22,569 nt of DNA. Source: Methanocorpusculaceae archaeon UBA425 (lineage in GTDB: Archaea > Halobacteriota > Methanomicrobia > Methanomicrobiales > Methanocorpusculaceae). Position 1 is the first letter of the stretch, and each line of letters begins with the position of its first letter. Both the position numbers and the translations under genes were made by a program. The notes under the pieces are model-generated. The model ran no database searches and was not told the origin of the DNA. It worked only from the letters and a program-made list of their open reading frames with translations. The stretch is taken from positions 615-23,183 of the forward strand of contig DAWV01000023.1 of NCBI GenBank assembly GCA_002506085.1, written 5' to 3'. Of this stretch, positions 7,535-14,535 are shown piece by piece.

Positions 7535-8251
7535 TTATCTTCTCCGGATGAGGATTGCGATGAAGTTCATATATTTCCCGGCGCCGGCTTCCATGGATTT
7601 TCGGTCTTCTATTGCATACGGGTTGTCGCAGGAGAGCCAGTCGTTCCAGGCTTCTTCATTACTTTCCATTTCATGGATTGAAAGTATCTCGATGCCGGAG
7701 GCGGCGCTTATGATGTCGGTCCAGTAGCGGATGTCATGGATGTAGTCGAGCTGTTCCGGGGTCCAGGAGAGGAGGAGTTCGGGCGGGATGTCTGCGTGAC
7801 AGTCTTTTTTCATTCCCGGCACGGCGATGCAGATGTATCCGCCGTGTTTTACGAACGGAAGAAGGTGTTTGCCGAGATATTCTTTGTCTCTGCCGAAGAA
7901 GTTGTAGGCGTCTATGCAGACAACTGCATCGAAGAACTCTTCTGCGAAGGGGAGGGCAGTTGCGTCTGCGTGGATGGGAATGATGTTTTCGGCAGAGAGA
8001 CCCATCTGTTCGAAGAACCGCATGTTTTCCGAGGGATCGCTCCAGAGGTCTGCGGCAAATACCCGGAATCCGTATTCTTTTACGAGGAATACGGAGGTGA
8101 CGCCCTGACCGCTGCCAAGGTCCATGACGGTGGATCCTTTGGGGATGTCGATGTCTTTGAGGAGTTCTTCTGTGAGTTTCAGGGGGTTTGGACCCATGAT
8201 TTTTTGTCTGACGATTTCTGTGTCGTAGTTTTTGCTTTTTATATAGTTCAT
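7535..8251 (-). CDS. Class I SAM-dependent methyltransferase
   Basis: A 238-residue cytoplasmic protein with the seven-strand methyltransferase fold (Methyltransf_11/25 type). Motif I is VMDLGSGQG at about residues 42-50, motif II ends in the acidic AADLW near 68, and HADATALPF near residue 93 is the typical motif before the FDAVVCIDAYNFF strand. The substrate cannot be deduced; such enzymes act on small molecules, quinones or metalloids. Translation start is supported by GGTGA six bases before the ATG. It is transcribed alone in the same direction as the mmp10 group, separated from it by 130 bases and an oligo-T run. Upstream lies a 1.2-kb gene-poor, repeat-rich region. Confidence 0.85.
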   Translation of the reverse strand: MNYIKSKNYDTEIVRQKIMGPNPLKLTEELLKDIDIPKGSTVMDLGSGQGVTSVFLVKEYGFRVFAADLWSDPSENMRFFEQMGLSAENIIPIHADATALPFAEEFFDAVVCIDAYNFFGRDKEYLGKHLLPFVKHGGYICIAVPGMKKDCHADIPPELLLSWTPEQLDYIHDIRYWTDIISAASGIEILSIHEMESNEEAWNDWLSCDNPYAIEDRKSMEAGAGKYMNFIAILIRRR

Positions 8252-8324
8252 GTCTGTTCACCAATTTTTTTGCTGCTCTGTTGGTATGAAAGCCTGCGCT
8301 GCTGACATCCTTTTTGTGAACACT

Positions 8325-8374
8325 GAAGATCTATGCGGGTTCAGGTGCAGAGAACCGATTGTGCATAGATCTTC
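8325..8374. ncRNA. Two-part perfect hairpin in intergenic region
   Basis: A perfect 12-bp inverted repeat, GAAGATCTATGC (8325-8336) and GCATAGATCTTC (8363-8374), encloses a second perfect stem, GGTTC (8338-8342) and GAACC (8352-8356), closed by a nine-base loop. The 17 perfect pairs in 50 bases point to a selected RNA fold or a protein-binding palindrome. It lies 75 bases upstream of the methyltransferase start on the other strand. It carries no tRNA features. Whether it is a regulatory leader, a small RNA or a repeat remnant is unknown. Confidence 0.5.
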
Positions 8375-8670
8375 TTCGACACGCTCTCCAATTCACCGCA
8401 GTATTGTATTGTCATGGAATTCGCCTGTGATATTTTTATTTGCTGTTCTCATATATGAGGAATGTGGCGGGGTGCGTGTGCTTTGATTGGGGGTGTTTTT
8501 CGGTTGTATGGTTCAATCCGGTGTTCGGGATGTTGGCGGGTCGTACCACGTGTCATACGAGATTCACGAAAAGGGGGACAGGGACGGATGGATTAGGTTG
8601 GGGTGTGTGAAATTTGGTAAGAGTATAGTTGGTTTTTTTCCCTCATGTTTCCATACTCTGCAGAACCCTT

Positions 8671-8750
8671 CCCGAATTGGATTAACACTATCACCGCGTA
8701 ACTCCTTCTTAAAAAAGAGGAGTTCGTAGTTATTCTCAAAACGGTTGGGG
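8671..8750. repeat. Back-to-back inverted copies of end module E
   Basis: The module GGAGTTACGCGGTG...AATCTCAAACC.GTTGGGG occurs here twice, once on the minus strand (8671-8705) and once on the plus strand (8719-8750), separated by TTCTTAAAAAAGA. Other copies are at 11304-11338 and 21702-21735, with a partial inverted one at 21931-21945. At the last site two copies act as the terminal inverted repeats of a small element, so this junction may be where two such elements abut. Confidence 0.65.
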
Positions 8751-8760
8751 TTTCGATTCT

Positions 8761-8885
8761 ATTTTAACCTCCCGATGATCATTTTTGAGGGATTTTTTAT
8801 GATGATTTTCGGCGGGTGAAATCTGAAATCAACAGGATCGGGCGTATTTTTTGTTTGGGGGATGGTTTTTTGCGGGTGGGGGGTG
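8761..8885 (+). repeat. 125-bp dispersed repeat R3, copy 1
   Basis: From ATTTTAACCTCCCGATGATC to GCGGGTGGGGGGTG this block matches 11445-11569 base for base without gaps, differing at only a handful of positions. Both copies lie downstream of module E in the same orientation and flank the tRNA remnant and the AlbA_2 gene. No protein or known element is recognised in it. Confidence 0.85.
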
Positions 8886-9215
8886 GTAGTTTTTGCTTGA
8901 CGGAGGGAAATTTTGGAATCGAAATGATAGTTTTCAAGTGGAGATGAAGTGGTTTTCAGGGCGGAGATAGCGAATCGTCCATGCCGGGCATACGCGATAA
9001 GTTCCATGAAAAAATAGCGGGGAGCAGGGATGAAAATCTGATGCTTTCCAACTTCCACCACCAAATCAGGCGTATGGCGAGAGCCTACCCGGATTCGATT
9101 TCGCTCAGATATGTTGAGATCTGGGAGAGGCTGAAAAACCGGCAAAATAATCTTGCCCTCTTTTTTGGAGGCTATGCTGATATATGAAAAAGAACGTGAG
9201 AGATAAGAGAAAAAC

Positions 9216-9223
9216 AAAAAAAA
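9216..9223 (-). terminator. Oligo-T run after the tRNA remnant
   Basis: Eight T on the minus strand begin four bases beyond the discriminator position of the tRNA-Val-like sequence. This is the expected terminator of an archaeal tRNA gene, retained although the tRNA looks defective. Confidence 0.5.
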
Positions 9224-9227
9224 CGTA

Positions 9228-9299
9228 TGGGCAATCTGGAATTCGAATCCAGAATCTCCGCCATGTCAATGATACGCCATATCAGCGTCTAATTTGCAA
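9228..9299 (-). pseudogene. Degenerate tRNA-Val(GAC), intact 3' half only
   Basis: On the minus strand the 3' half is complete: anticodon loop TTGACAT (9263-9269, anticodon GAC), stem strand GGCGG, variable loop AGATT, T arm CTGGA-TTCGAAT-TCCAG (9236-9252), acceptor strand ATTGCCC (9229-9235) and discriminator A. The 5' half does not match: the anticodon stem partner would have to be CCGCC but is TATCA, and the acceptor partner GGGCAAT is replaced by TTGCAA followed by a D-arm-like TTAGACGCTGATATGGCGT. No CCA is encoded. This is either a decayed tRNA gene or a 3' tRNA fragment left as an attachment site by an integrated element. Identity stops at the anticodon loop, a known crossover place for tRNA-targeting integrases. 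Not functional as it stands. Confidence 0.7.
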
Positions 9300-9390
9300 T
9301 CTAATCCAGATTCTACCGATTCAAATTTTTTAACACCTCGCAAATTAATATAAATAAGGCAGCATTTAACATTGCATACATCAAAAAACA

Positions 9391-9401
9391 GATCCCTATA
9401 T
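9391..9401 (+). promoter_or_regulatory. Candidate TATA box for AlbA_2 gene
   Basis: CCCTATATATT is centred about 60 bases before the ATG at 9458, giving a leader of roughly 35 bases. A second candidate, TTAATATAAATAAGG at 9344-9358, would give a leader of about 80. The choice between them cannot be made from sequence. Confidence 0.35.
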
Positions 9402-9457
9402 ATTCTCAGAGACCAGACAATTACAAAAATACATCTGTTTCCGGTAGGTATTTTATA

Positions 9458-11116
9458 ATGTATACAGAAGAAAACCTGATATCTATATTGGAAGAGTTAC
9501 TCAAACTTCCCATCGAGAATGAAATTTTTGAGCTGAAAGAAGCAAAAACCGACTTTGACTCCACCAAACTTGGAAACTATTTTTCAGCTCTTAGTAATGA
9601 AGCAAATCTTCTGAAAAAAGAATGTGCATGGATTGTTTTTGGAATTGCAGACAACAGAACAATTATAGGCACTACCTATAGACTCGCAGAGAAAAAATTG
9701 CAGTCTCTCAAGAAAGAAGTTGCTGATAAAACAAATAACCAGATAACATTCCAAGGAATATACCCAATATCATATAAAGAAAAGAGGCTCATCATGTTCC
9801 AAATCCCGCCGGCAACCCGCGGGACACCAACATCATATGGGGGATTCTGTTATGGCAGGGAGAGTGAATCGATAGTCCCACTGAGTCCAGAGAAACGGGA
9901 AAGAATTGAATTACAGTGCAAACAGGCTGACTGGAGTGCGCAAATAGTACGCACAGCTGATCTCAATGATTTGGATCCGACTGCAATTCGCGTGGCAAAA
10001 GAAAACTATCTGAAAAAACATCCCGATAAAATTGATGAGATGAAAGAATGGGATGAGAGAGAATTTTTAAACAAAGCGAAAATCACGATAAAAGGAAAAA
10101 TAACAAACACAACTCTTCTTTTATTAGGTAAACCGGAATCTAAACACTACCTCAGCCCGGCTGATGCAAGTATACGATGGATCCTCAAAGATTCAAACGG
10201 TGTAGAGTTAGACTACGATATTGCTTCGTGCCCTTTCCTTCTCGCTGTCGATCATATTAATGGAAAAATTCGTAATCTGAAATACCGATACATGCAAAAA
10301 GGAACGCTTTTTCCAGAGGAAGTAGACAAATATGACTCTTTCACTATGAGGGAAGCATTAAACAATGCAATTGCTCATCAGGATTATACATTAGGCGGAA
10401 GGATCAATGTTGTCGAAATGCCGGATTCTTTGATTTTCAGTAATCTTGGTTCGTTTCTCCCAGGATCTGTGGAAGAAGTAATCAGAACTAACGCACCCGA
10501 AGAGAGATACAGGAATCAATTCCTCGTTACGGCAATGCAGAATCTCAACATGGTCGATACAATCGGAAGCGGCATCCGAAAAATGTTCCTGAATCAAAGA
10601 AGGAAGTATTTCCCTCTACCGGACTACGAATTATCGCCAAAACGCGTAATTGTCACAATAACCGGAAAAGTGCTCGATCTGGATTACGCAAGGGTTCTTG
10701 CAGAGAATGCTAATCTGAGTCTGGGAGAAATAATGCTTCTTGATCGAATCCAGAAAAAACGTGATATTACAAAAGAAGAAGCCGCTTTGCTTCGAAAAAA
10801 GCATTTGATCGAGGGACGTCGTCCAAATTATTATATTTCCCGTGAAATAGCAGGGAAAACTGGGCAAAAGGCGAGTTATACTAAAAATAGAGGTTTGGAT
10901 AAAGATTATTATCTGCAGTTGATACTTCGGGGAATTCAAGATTACAGAAAGCTTTCCCGAAAAGACACGGAGGCCTTGCTTTTGGACAAATTACCTGATT
11001 GTTATACTGAGGATCAGAAGAAAAAGAAGGTAGAGCATCTCTTGGCTGAATTAAAGCGGGATGGTAAAATTGAGTGCACGGGGAAAGGGAGAAACTCCTA
11101 TTGGCATTTACCATAA
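9458..11116 (+). CDS. AlbA_2 (Schlafen-type) protein with C-terminal GHKL-like ATPase and winged helix
   Basis: A 552-residue protein of the COG2865 group, often labelled RecG-like helicase or transcriptional regulator, although no helicase motif is present. Residues 15-150 are the AlbA_2 domain: EIFELKEAKTDFD, then NYFSALSNEAN, AWIVFGIADN and IPPATRGTPTSYGGFCYGRES. Residues 295-380 are the HATPase_c_4 module: MREALNNAIAHQDY (N box), VVEMPDSLIFSNLGSF and IGSGIRKMF. The C-terminal 150 residues look like winged helix segments ending in IECTGKGRNSYWHL. Such proteins bind nucleic acids and recur in genomic and defence islands; the substrate is unknown. The gene is markedly AT-richer than its neighbours, stands alone, and starts 160 bases from a tRNA-Val remnant, which suggests acquisition by transfer (inference). 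Confidence 0.78.
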   Translation: MYTEENLISILEELLKLPIENEIFELKEAKTDFDSTKLGNYFSALSNEANLLKKECAWIVFGIADNRTIIGTTYRLAEKKLQSLKKEVADKTNNQITFQGIYPISYKEKRLIMFQIPPATRGTPTSYGGFCYGRESESIVPLSPEKRERIELQCKQADWSAQIVRTADLNDLDPTAIRVAKENYLKKHPDKIDEMKEWDEREFLNKAKITIKGKITNTTLLLLGKPESKHYLSPADASIRWILKDSNGVELDYDIASCPFLLAVDHINGKIRNLKYRYMQKGTLFPEEVDKYDSFTMREALNNAIAHQDYTLGGRINVVEMPDSLIFSNLGSFLPGSVEEVIRTNAPEERYRNQFLVTAMQNLNMVDTIGSGIRKMFLNQRRKYFPLPDYELSPKRVIVTITGKVLDLDYARVLAENANLSLGEIMLLDRIQKKRDITKEEAALLRKKHLIEGRRPNYYISREIAGKTGQKASYTKNRGLDKDYYLQLILRGIQDYRKLSRKDTEALLLDKLPDCYTEDQKKKKVEHLLAELKRDGKIECTGKGRNSYWHLP

Positions 11117-11303
11117 ATGTAATTGCCTAATTTGGGTTAATTAATGAAGTGATATTGGGTTGATCAATCATGTGATACTGAGCCAAACAGCAATAATATT
11201 TAGATGATTCAAGCAAATAACGCAATTTAAACATCAAACCTAACAAAAATAGATGATTTTCAATTGGGTCATTACTGGGTGAATACTGGGTTATCTTATT
11301 AAA

Positions 11304-11338
11304 GGAGTTACGCGGTGTTAATCTCAAACCGGTTGGGG
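11304..11338 (+). repeat. End module E, single copy
   Basis: The clearest copy of the module, GGAGTTACGCGGTG followed by TTAATCTCAAACCGGTTGGGG. It lies about 190 bases after the AlbA_2 gene and in the same orientation as the copy at 8719. Both continue into GGTTTCGA before diverging. Confidence 0.7.
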
Positions 11339-11444
11339 TTTCGACCCTGCATTGGATCAGGGATGTTGGGGTCGTCCTGGAAACGCAGCTTGACCCGACC
11401 GGATTTTGTTCATTTTTCCATTCGCAAATAGGTGTTTCTATATC

Positions 11445-11569
11445 ATTTTGACCTCCCGATGATCATTTTTGATGGATTTTTTATGATGATTTTCGGCGGG
11501 TGAAATATGAAATCAACAGAATCGGGCGTATTTTTTGTTTGGGGCATGATTTTTTGCGGGTGGGGGGTG
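11445..11569 (+). repeat. 125-bp dispersed repeat R3, copy 2
   Basis: Gap-free near-identical partner of 8761-8885 in the same orientation. Here about 100 extra bases separate it from module E, so the two blocks are separate units that travel together. Confidence 0.85.
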
Positions 11570-11807
11570 ATCAGTGCTTTGGCGCTGAAGAAACTGCCTG
11601 ACGAGGAGGAGGATGCCTGTTCGCATGATCCGGCTGTCTGATCTCTTCCGCGTGTAAGTGAGGGGATCTGATCGACCGGGGTTTTTCATCTCATGTTTTT
11701 CACCAGCGGGCATCACACGAAATTCACGAAAATAGGGACAGGGGCGGGAACGGGAACTGGTCACCTCTCCCCCTTGCGAGTCGGAGAGCGAGTCGATAGA
11801 CTTGTGA

Positions 11808-11905
11808 GCAAGGCAAATGCCTTGCGGGGATGCGGTCAGCAAAAAGAATCCCATACACGAAAACGAAGTACAACCAAAAATCCATAACGATAATCCTAGT
11901 TCACC
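11808..11905 (+). repeat. Dispersed repeat R1, third copy
   Basis: It begins with the perfect hairpin GCAAGGC-AAAT-GCCTTGC (11808-11825), then GGGGATGCGGTCAGC, AAAAAGAATCCC (11841) and the CGAAGTAC and CAAAAATCCATAA blocks. It aligns along its length with 136-230, including the hairpin. Confidence 0.75.
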
Positions 11906-11937
11906 CGAAGACTTCGCCCCGGGTGTGGAAACATGAG

Positions 11938-11944
11938 AAAAAAA
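11938..11944 (-). terminator. Oligo-T terminator after cytosine deaminase gene
   Basis: Seven T on the minus strand lie about 25 bases after the stop codon, with no strong hairpin before them. Confidence 0.45.
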
Positions 11945-11969
11945 CAACCGGAACCATCTGAAAACCCTG

Positions 11970-12425
11970 TCAGAGCTCTTCCGAGATATCCTCATTCCAG
12001 ACAGCCGGGTTTTCATCGATATAGCTCTTCATCATAGCAATGAGTTCCGGATTATTCAGAATCGTCACCTTCACCCCGCGTGACCGCAGAAATGCGGATT
12101 CTCCCGGATAATTGACATCCTCGCCGACAATGACTTCAGGAATCCGGTAGAGAAGAATCGCCCCGGAACACATAATGCACGGGGCAAGGGTCGTATAAAG
12201 CGTACATTCCCGGTAGAATGATGCCGGGTGACGACCTGCATTGGTAAGAGCATCCATCTCCCCGTGGAGAATCGGGTTTCCCAGCTGGACCCTTCGGTTA
12301 TGTCCCCGACCGGCAATCTCCCCATCCCGCACAAGAACAGAGCCGATGGGAATCCCGCCTTCGCGTCGCCCGGTCAGTGCCTCCTCATACGCAGCCTGCA
12401 TACCGCGGTCCATTAATTCCGTCAT
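11970..12425 (-). CDS. Cytosine deaminase, yeast Fcy1-like, zinc-dependent
   Basis: A 151-residue cytoplasmic protein of the cytidine/deoxycytidylate deaminase fold. It resembles yeast cytosine deaminase along its length, more than TadA or guanine deaminase. The zinc site is H54-G-E56 and P-C83-I-M-C86, with E56 the proton shuttle. GGIPIGSVLV, GRGHNRR and the ending VWNEDISEEL match the Fcy1 pattern (GGVPIGG, GRGHN, WFEDIGE). The likely reaction is cytosine to uracil plus ammonia in pyrimidine salvage; other small pyrimidine-like substrates are possible. The ATG at 12425 has GGGA about six bases upstream. It is transcribed divergently from thrS over a 228-base spacer and has no partner gene beside it. 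Confidence 0.88.
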   Translation of the reverse strand: MTELMDRGMQAAYEEALTGRREGGIPIGSVLVRDGEIAGRGHNRRVQLGNPILHGEMDALTNAGRHPASFYRECTLYTTLAPCIMCSGAILLYRIPEVIVGEDVNYPGESAFLRSRGVKVTILNNPELIAMMKSYIDENPAVWNEDISEEL

Positions 12426-12469
12426 AATGATTCCCTTATCTCTGTGCAGAGATGGACCGGCAGAAATGA

Positions 12470-12477
12470 TAAATATA
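12470..12477 (-). promoter_or_regulatory. TATA box of the cytosine deaminase gene
   Basis: TATATTTA on the minus strand is centred about 48 bases before the ATG, giving a leader of about 20 bases that contains the GGGA ribosome site. Just upstream is the palindrome CTCTATAGAG (12493-12502), a possible regulator site or a coincidence of the TATA-rich context. Confidence 0.45.
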
Positions 12478-12653
12478 CGTTTTTTCGCGGCGCTCTATAG
12501 AGTGCAGAGTTTCCAGTACCGAAATACATATGACTTTCGAGACCAAATTAAATAAGAATATTCAGCTCTGACCATATCCGGAAAAAGCCCGGCAGAAACA
12601 TATCTGAATGCCGAAAATACAGTTGGTAAAATAGTAGTCGAAGGATGTAATAC

Positions 12654-14414
12654 ATGAAAGTTATTTACAACGACGGAAAAACGGGCGAGTGCCCGAAAGA
12701 AGAAGAACTGCACGTCATACGTCACACCGCAGCTCATGTACTGGCTCAGGCAGTCAAACGCCTGTATCCCCACGCAGCTTTTGGCTACGGACCCGCAACC
12801 GAGAAAGGATTCTATTATGATATCGACCTCGGAGACACAAAACTTTCAGACAGCGACCTTGCCGCAATCGAACAGGAAATGCGGGAGATCGTCAAGGCCA
12901 ACCTGCCGATAAAACCGTTCATCCTCTCACGCGATGACGCCGTCAAACTCATGACGGAACGCAACGAGCCGTACAAAATCGAGCATATTCGCGATCTTGA
13001 CGAAAACGAGCCGCTGAGTTTCTTTGAGCAGGGCGAATATATCGATATGTGCACAGGTCCGCACCTTACCTACACCAAAACCCTCAAGGCCTTCAAAATA
13101 ACCGGACTTTCCGGAGCATACTGGAAAAACGACAGCAAAAACAAAATGCTGACGAGAATCAACGGGACGGCATTTTCGACCGGAAAGGAACTGGAGGATT
13201 TCCTGAAACTCCAGGAAGAGGCAGAAAGACGCGACCACCGTAAAATCGGCAAAGAGATGAACCTCTTCATGTTCTCTGACGAAGGTCCGGGATTCCCGTT
13301 TTTCCTCCCGAACGGGATGATTATCAAGAACGCCCTGATCGACTACTGGCATGAACTCCATACAAGAAGCGGCTATCAGGAAATCGCGACACCATTAATC
13401 ATGAACCGCCGTCTGTGGGAAACCAGCGGTCACTGGGATCACTACAAGGACAATATGTATGCCACCAGAATCGATGACGAGGATTACTGCATAAAACCGA
13501 TGAACTGCCCGGGCGGCGTCATGGTATTCGCAAACGAGCCGCACAGTTACCGGGAACTGCCGATGCGTCTCGCTGAACTCGGCGTTGTACACCGCCATGA
13601 GCTGAAAGGCACCCTGCACGGACTATTCCGTGTCCGCTGCTTCACCCAGGACGATGCACATATCTTTATGAGAAAAAGCCAGATTACCGAGGAAATCGCA
13701 GGAGTTATCCGGCTTATCAATGAGGTGTACACCAAGTTCGGATTTGAGTATGCCCTGGAACTTTCCACCCGTCCGGAAAACAGTATGGGCAGTGATGAGG
13801 ACTGGGAGGCGGCAACCTATGGTTTGAAACACGCGCTCGACCAGCTGAACCTTCCCTACACAATCAACGAGGGAGACGGGGCATTCTACGGTCCGAAAAT
13901 CGATTTCCACTTAAAAGACTGCCTGGGCCGTACCTGGCAGTGCGGAACGATCCAGCTTGATTTCCAGATGCCGATTAACTTTGATCTGTCTTATGTGGAT
14001 GAGAATGATGACAGACAGCGGCCGATTATGATTCACAGAGTCTGCTTTGGTTCAATCGAGCGGTTTATCGGCATTCTGACCGAACATTTCGCGGGCAGGT
14101 TCCCGGTGTGGCTCGCACCTTTACAGGCGAAGGTTCTGCTGGTCTCGAAGAAGAGCGAGAATTATGCACAGGAGATTACGACGATGCTCAAAGATGCAAA
14201 GATTCGCTGCGAGCTTGATAACCGTAATGAAAAAATCGGATATATGATCCGGCAGGCACAGTATACCGAGCGGGTTCCGTATATGATTATTATCGGCGAG
14301 AAGGAGCTGGAGGATCATACCGTGTCGATTCGCACCCGCGACAGTCAGACGGTGACGATGACGCCGGAAGAGTTCCTGACGAAAATCAAATACGAAGTCG
14401 AAAACAGGGTCTGA
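12654..14414 (+). CDS. thrS: Threonyl-tRNA synthetase, bacterial type, lacking the TGS domain
   Basis: A 586-residue class II aminoacyl-tRNA synthetase that charges tRNA-Thr. Residues 20-200 are the bacterial-type editing domain that removes mischarged serine: HxxxH at H24/H28 (HTAAH) and MCTGPH with its Cys and His. The catalytic core follows: motif 2 region RCFTQDDAHIF, and the zinc ligands in MNCPGG, DDAHIF and IHRVCFGSIERFIGIL. The last 100 residues are the anticodon-binding domain (LLVSKKSE to the end). The protein starts directly at the editing domain; the N-terminal TGS domain of bacterial enzymes such as that of E. coli (642 residues) is absent. Most archaea use a different, D-Tyr-deacylase-like editing domain, so this gene was probably acquired from bacteria (inference). 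GGATG lies about seven bases before the ATG. Confidence 0.95.
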   Translation: MKVIYNDGKTGECPKEEELHVIRHTAAHVLAQAVKRLYPHAAFGYGPATEKGFYYDIDLGDTKLSDSDLAAIEQEMREIVKANLPIKPFILSRDDAVKLMTERNEPYKIEHIRDLDENEPLSFFEQGEYIDMCTGPHLTYTKTLKAFKITGLSGAYWKNDSKNKMLTRINGTAFSTGKELEDFLKLQEEAERRDHRKIGKEMNLFMFSDEGPGFPFFLPNGMIIKNALIDYWHELHTRSGYQEIATPLIMNRRLWETSGHWDHYKDNMYATRIDDEDYCIKPMNCPGGVMVFANEPHSYRELPMRLAELGVVHRHELKGTLHGLFRVRCFTQDDAHIFMRKSQITEEIAGVIRLINEVYTKFGFEYALELSTRPENSMGSDEDWEAATYGLKHALDQLNLPYTINEGDGAFYGPKIDFHLKDCLGRTWQCGTIQLDFQMPINFDLSYVDENDDRQRPIMIHRVCFGSIERFIGILTEHFAGRFPVWLAPLQAKVLLVSKKSENYAQEITTMLKDAKIRCELDNRNEKIGYMIRQAQYTERVPYMIIIGEKELEDHTVSIRTRDSQTVTMTPEEFLTKIKYEVENRV

Positions 14415-14424
14415 GTTTTAGAAA

Positions 14425-14455
14425 GGGTGCAGAATATCCCGCACCCGCTTTTTTT
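14425..14455 (+). terminator. Intrinsic-type terminator of thrS
   Basis: A perfect GGGTGC / GCACCC stem with a 10-base loop is followed by GC and seven T (14449-14455), ten bases after the stop codon. The hairpin-plus-oligo-T form is more bacterial than archaeal in appearance. Confidence 0.7.
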
Positions 14456-14535
14456 CGATTTTCGGGTTCTTAAAAAGAGGTAATGATGCCGGAAATCTGC
14501 ATGGGTTCGTGCTGACGGATTTTCTGCGGGAAGTT

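Larger units (their letters stand above)
8252..9227. other. Gene-poor, repeat-rich intergenic region
   Basis: Almost 1 kb without a convincing gene. It holds the double hairpin at 8325-8374, a GATTCACGAAAAGGGGGACAG block near 8560 that resembles 11713-11745, two back-to-back end modules at 8671-8750, and a 125-bp duplicated block at 8761-8885. Between 8886 and 9215 nothing is recognised. Reading frames open on both strands there, but they resemble no family known to me and partly overlap the duplicated noncoding block. Confidence 0.6.
11117..11969. other. Repeat-rich intergenic region
   Basis: No gene is recognised. After an AT-rich part with scattered TGGGTT repeats (11117-11295) come module E at 11304-11338, the R3 copy at 11445-11569, a TCATCTCATG / GAAATTCACGAAAATAGGGACAG block near 11688-11745, and the R1 copy at 11810-11905. 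A hairpin CACCCG / CGGGTG follows at 11902-11925, then GGGTGTGGAAACATGAGAAA, which recurs near 21747. The same set of blocks makes up 8550-8890 and 21700-21905 in other order. Confidence 0.6.

Noticed and set aside
8759..9217. Open frame of about 150 codons on the minus strand and a 68-codon frame on the plus strand (8981-9187)
   Set aside because: Both overlap each other; the first includes the noncoding R3 repeat, uses low-complexity lysine/proline stretches and has no family resemblance or ribosome site. Not enough support for a gene.
9458..11116. RecG-type DNA helicase
   Set aside because: The group is often labelled RecG-like, but no Walker A/B or helicase motifs are present; the ATP site is of the GHKL-like type.
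11513..12016. 167-codon minus-strand frame across R3, R1 and the end of the cytosine deaminase gene
   Set aside because: It crosses three noncoding repeat blocks and ends inside a recognised gene; no domain is visible.
12493..12502. CTCTATAGAG palindrome as an operator
   Set aside because: A 10-bp palindrome in TATA-rich promoter DNA is easily due to chance; mentioned under the promoter but not claimed as a site.
12554..12653. T-box or other riboswitch in the thrS leader
   Set aside because: No T-box sequence, specifier stem or terminator/antiterminator pair could be drawn in the leader of about 100 bases.
13547..13910. Several frames antisense to thrS and similar frames antisense to hcp and the S-layer gene
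   Set aside because: They lie entirely within strongly supported genes and show no family features.
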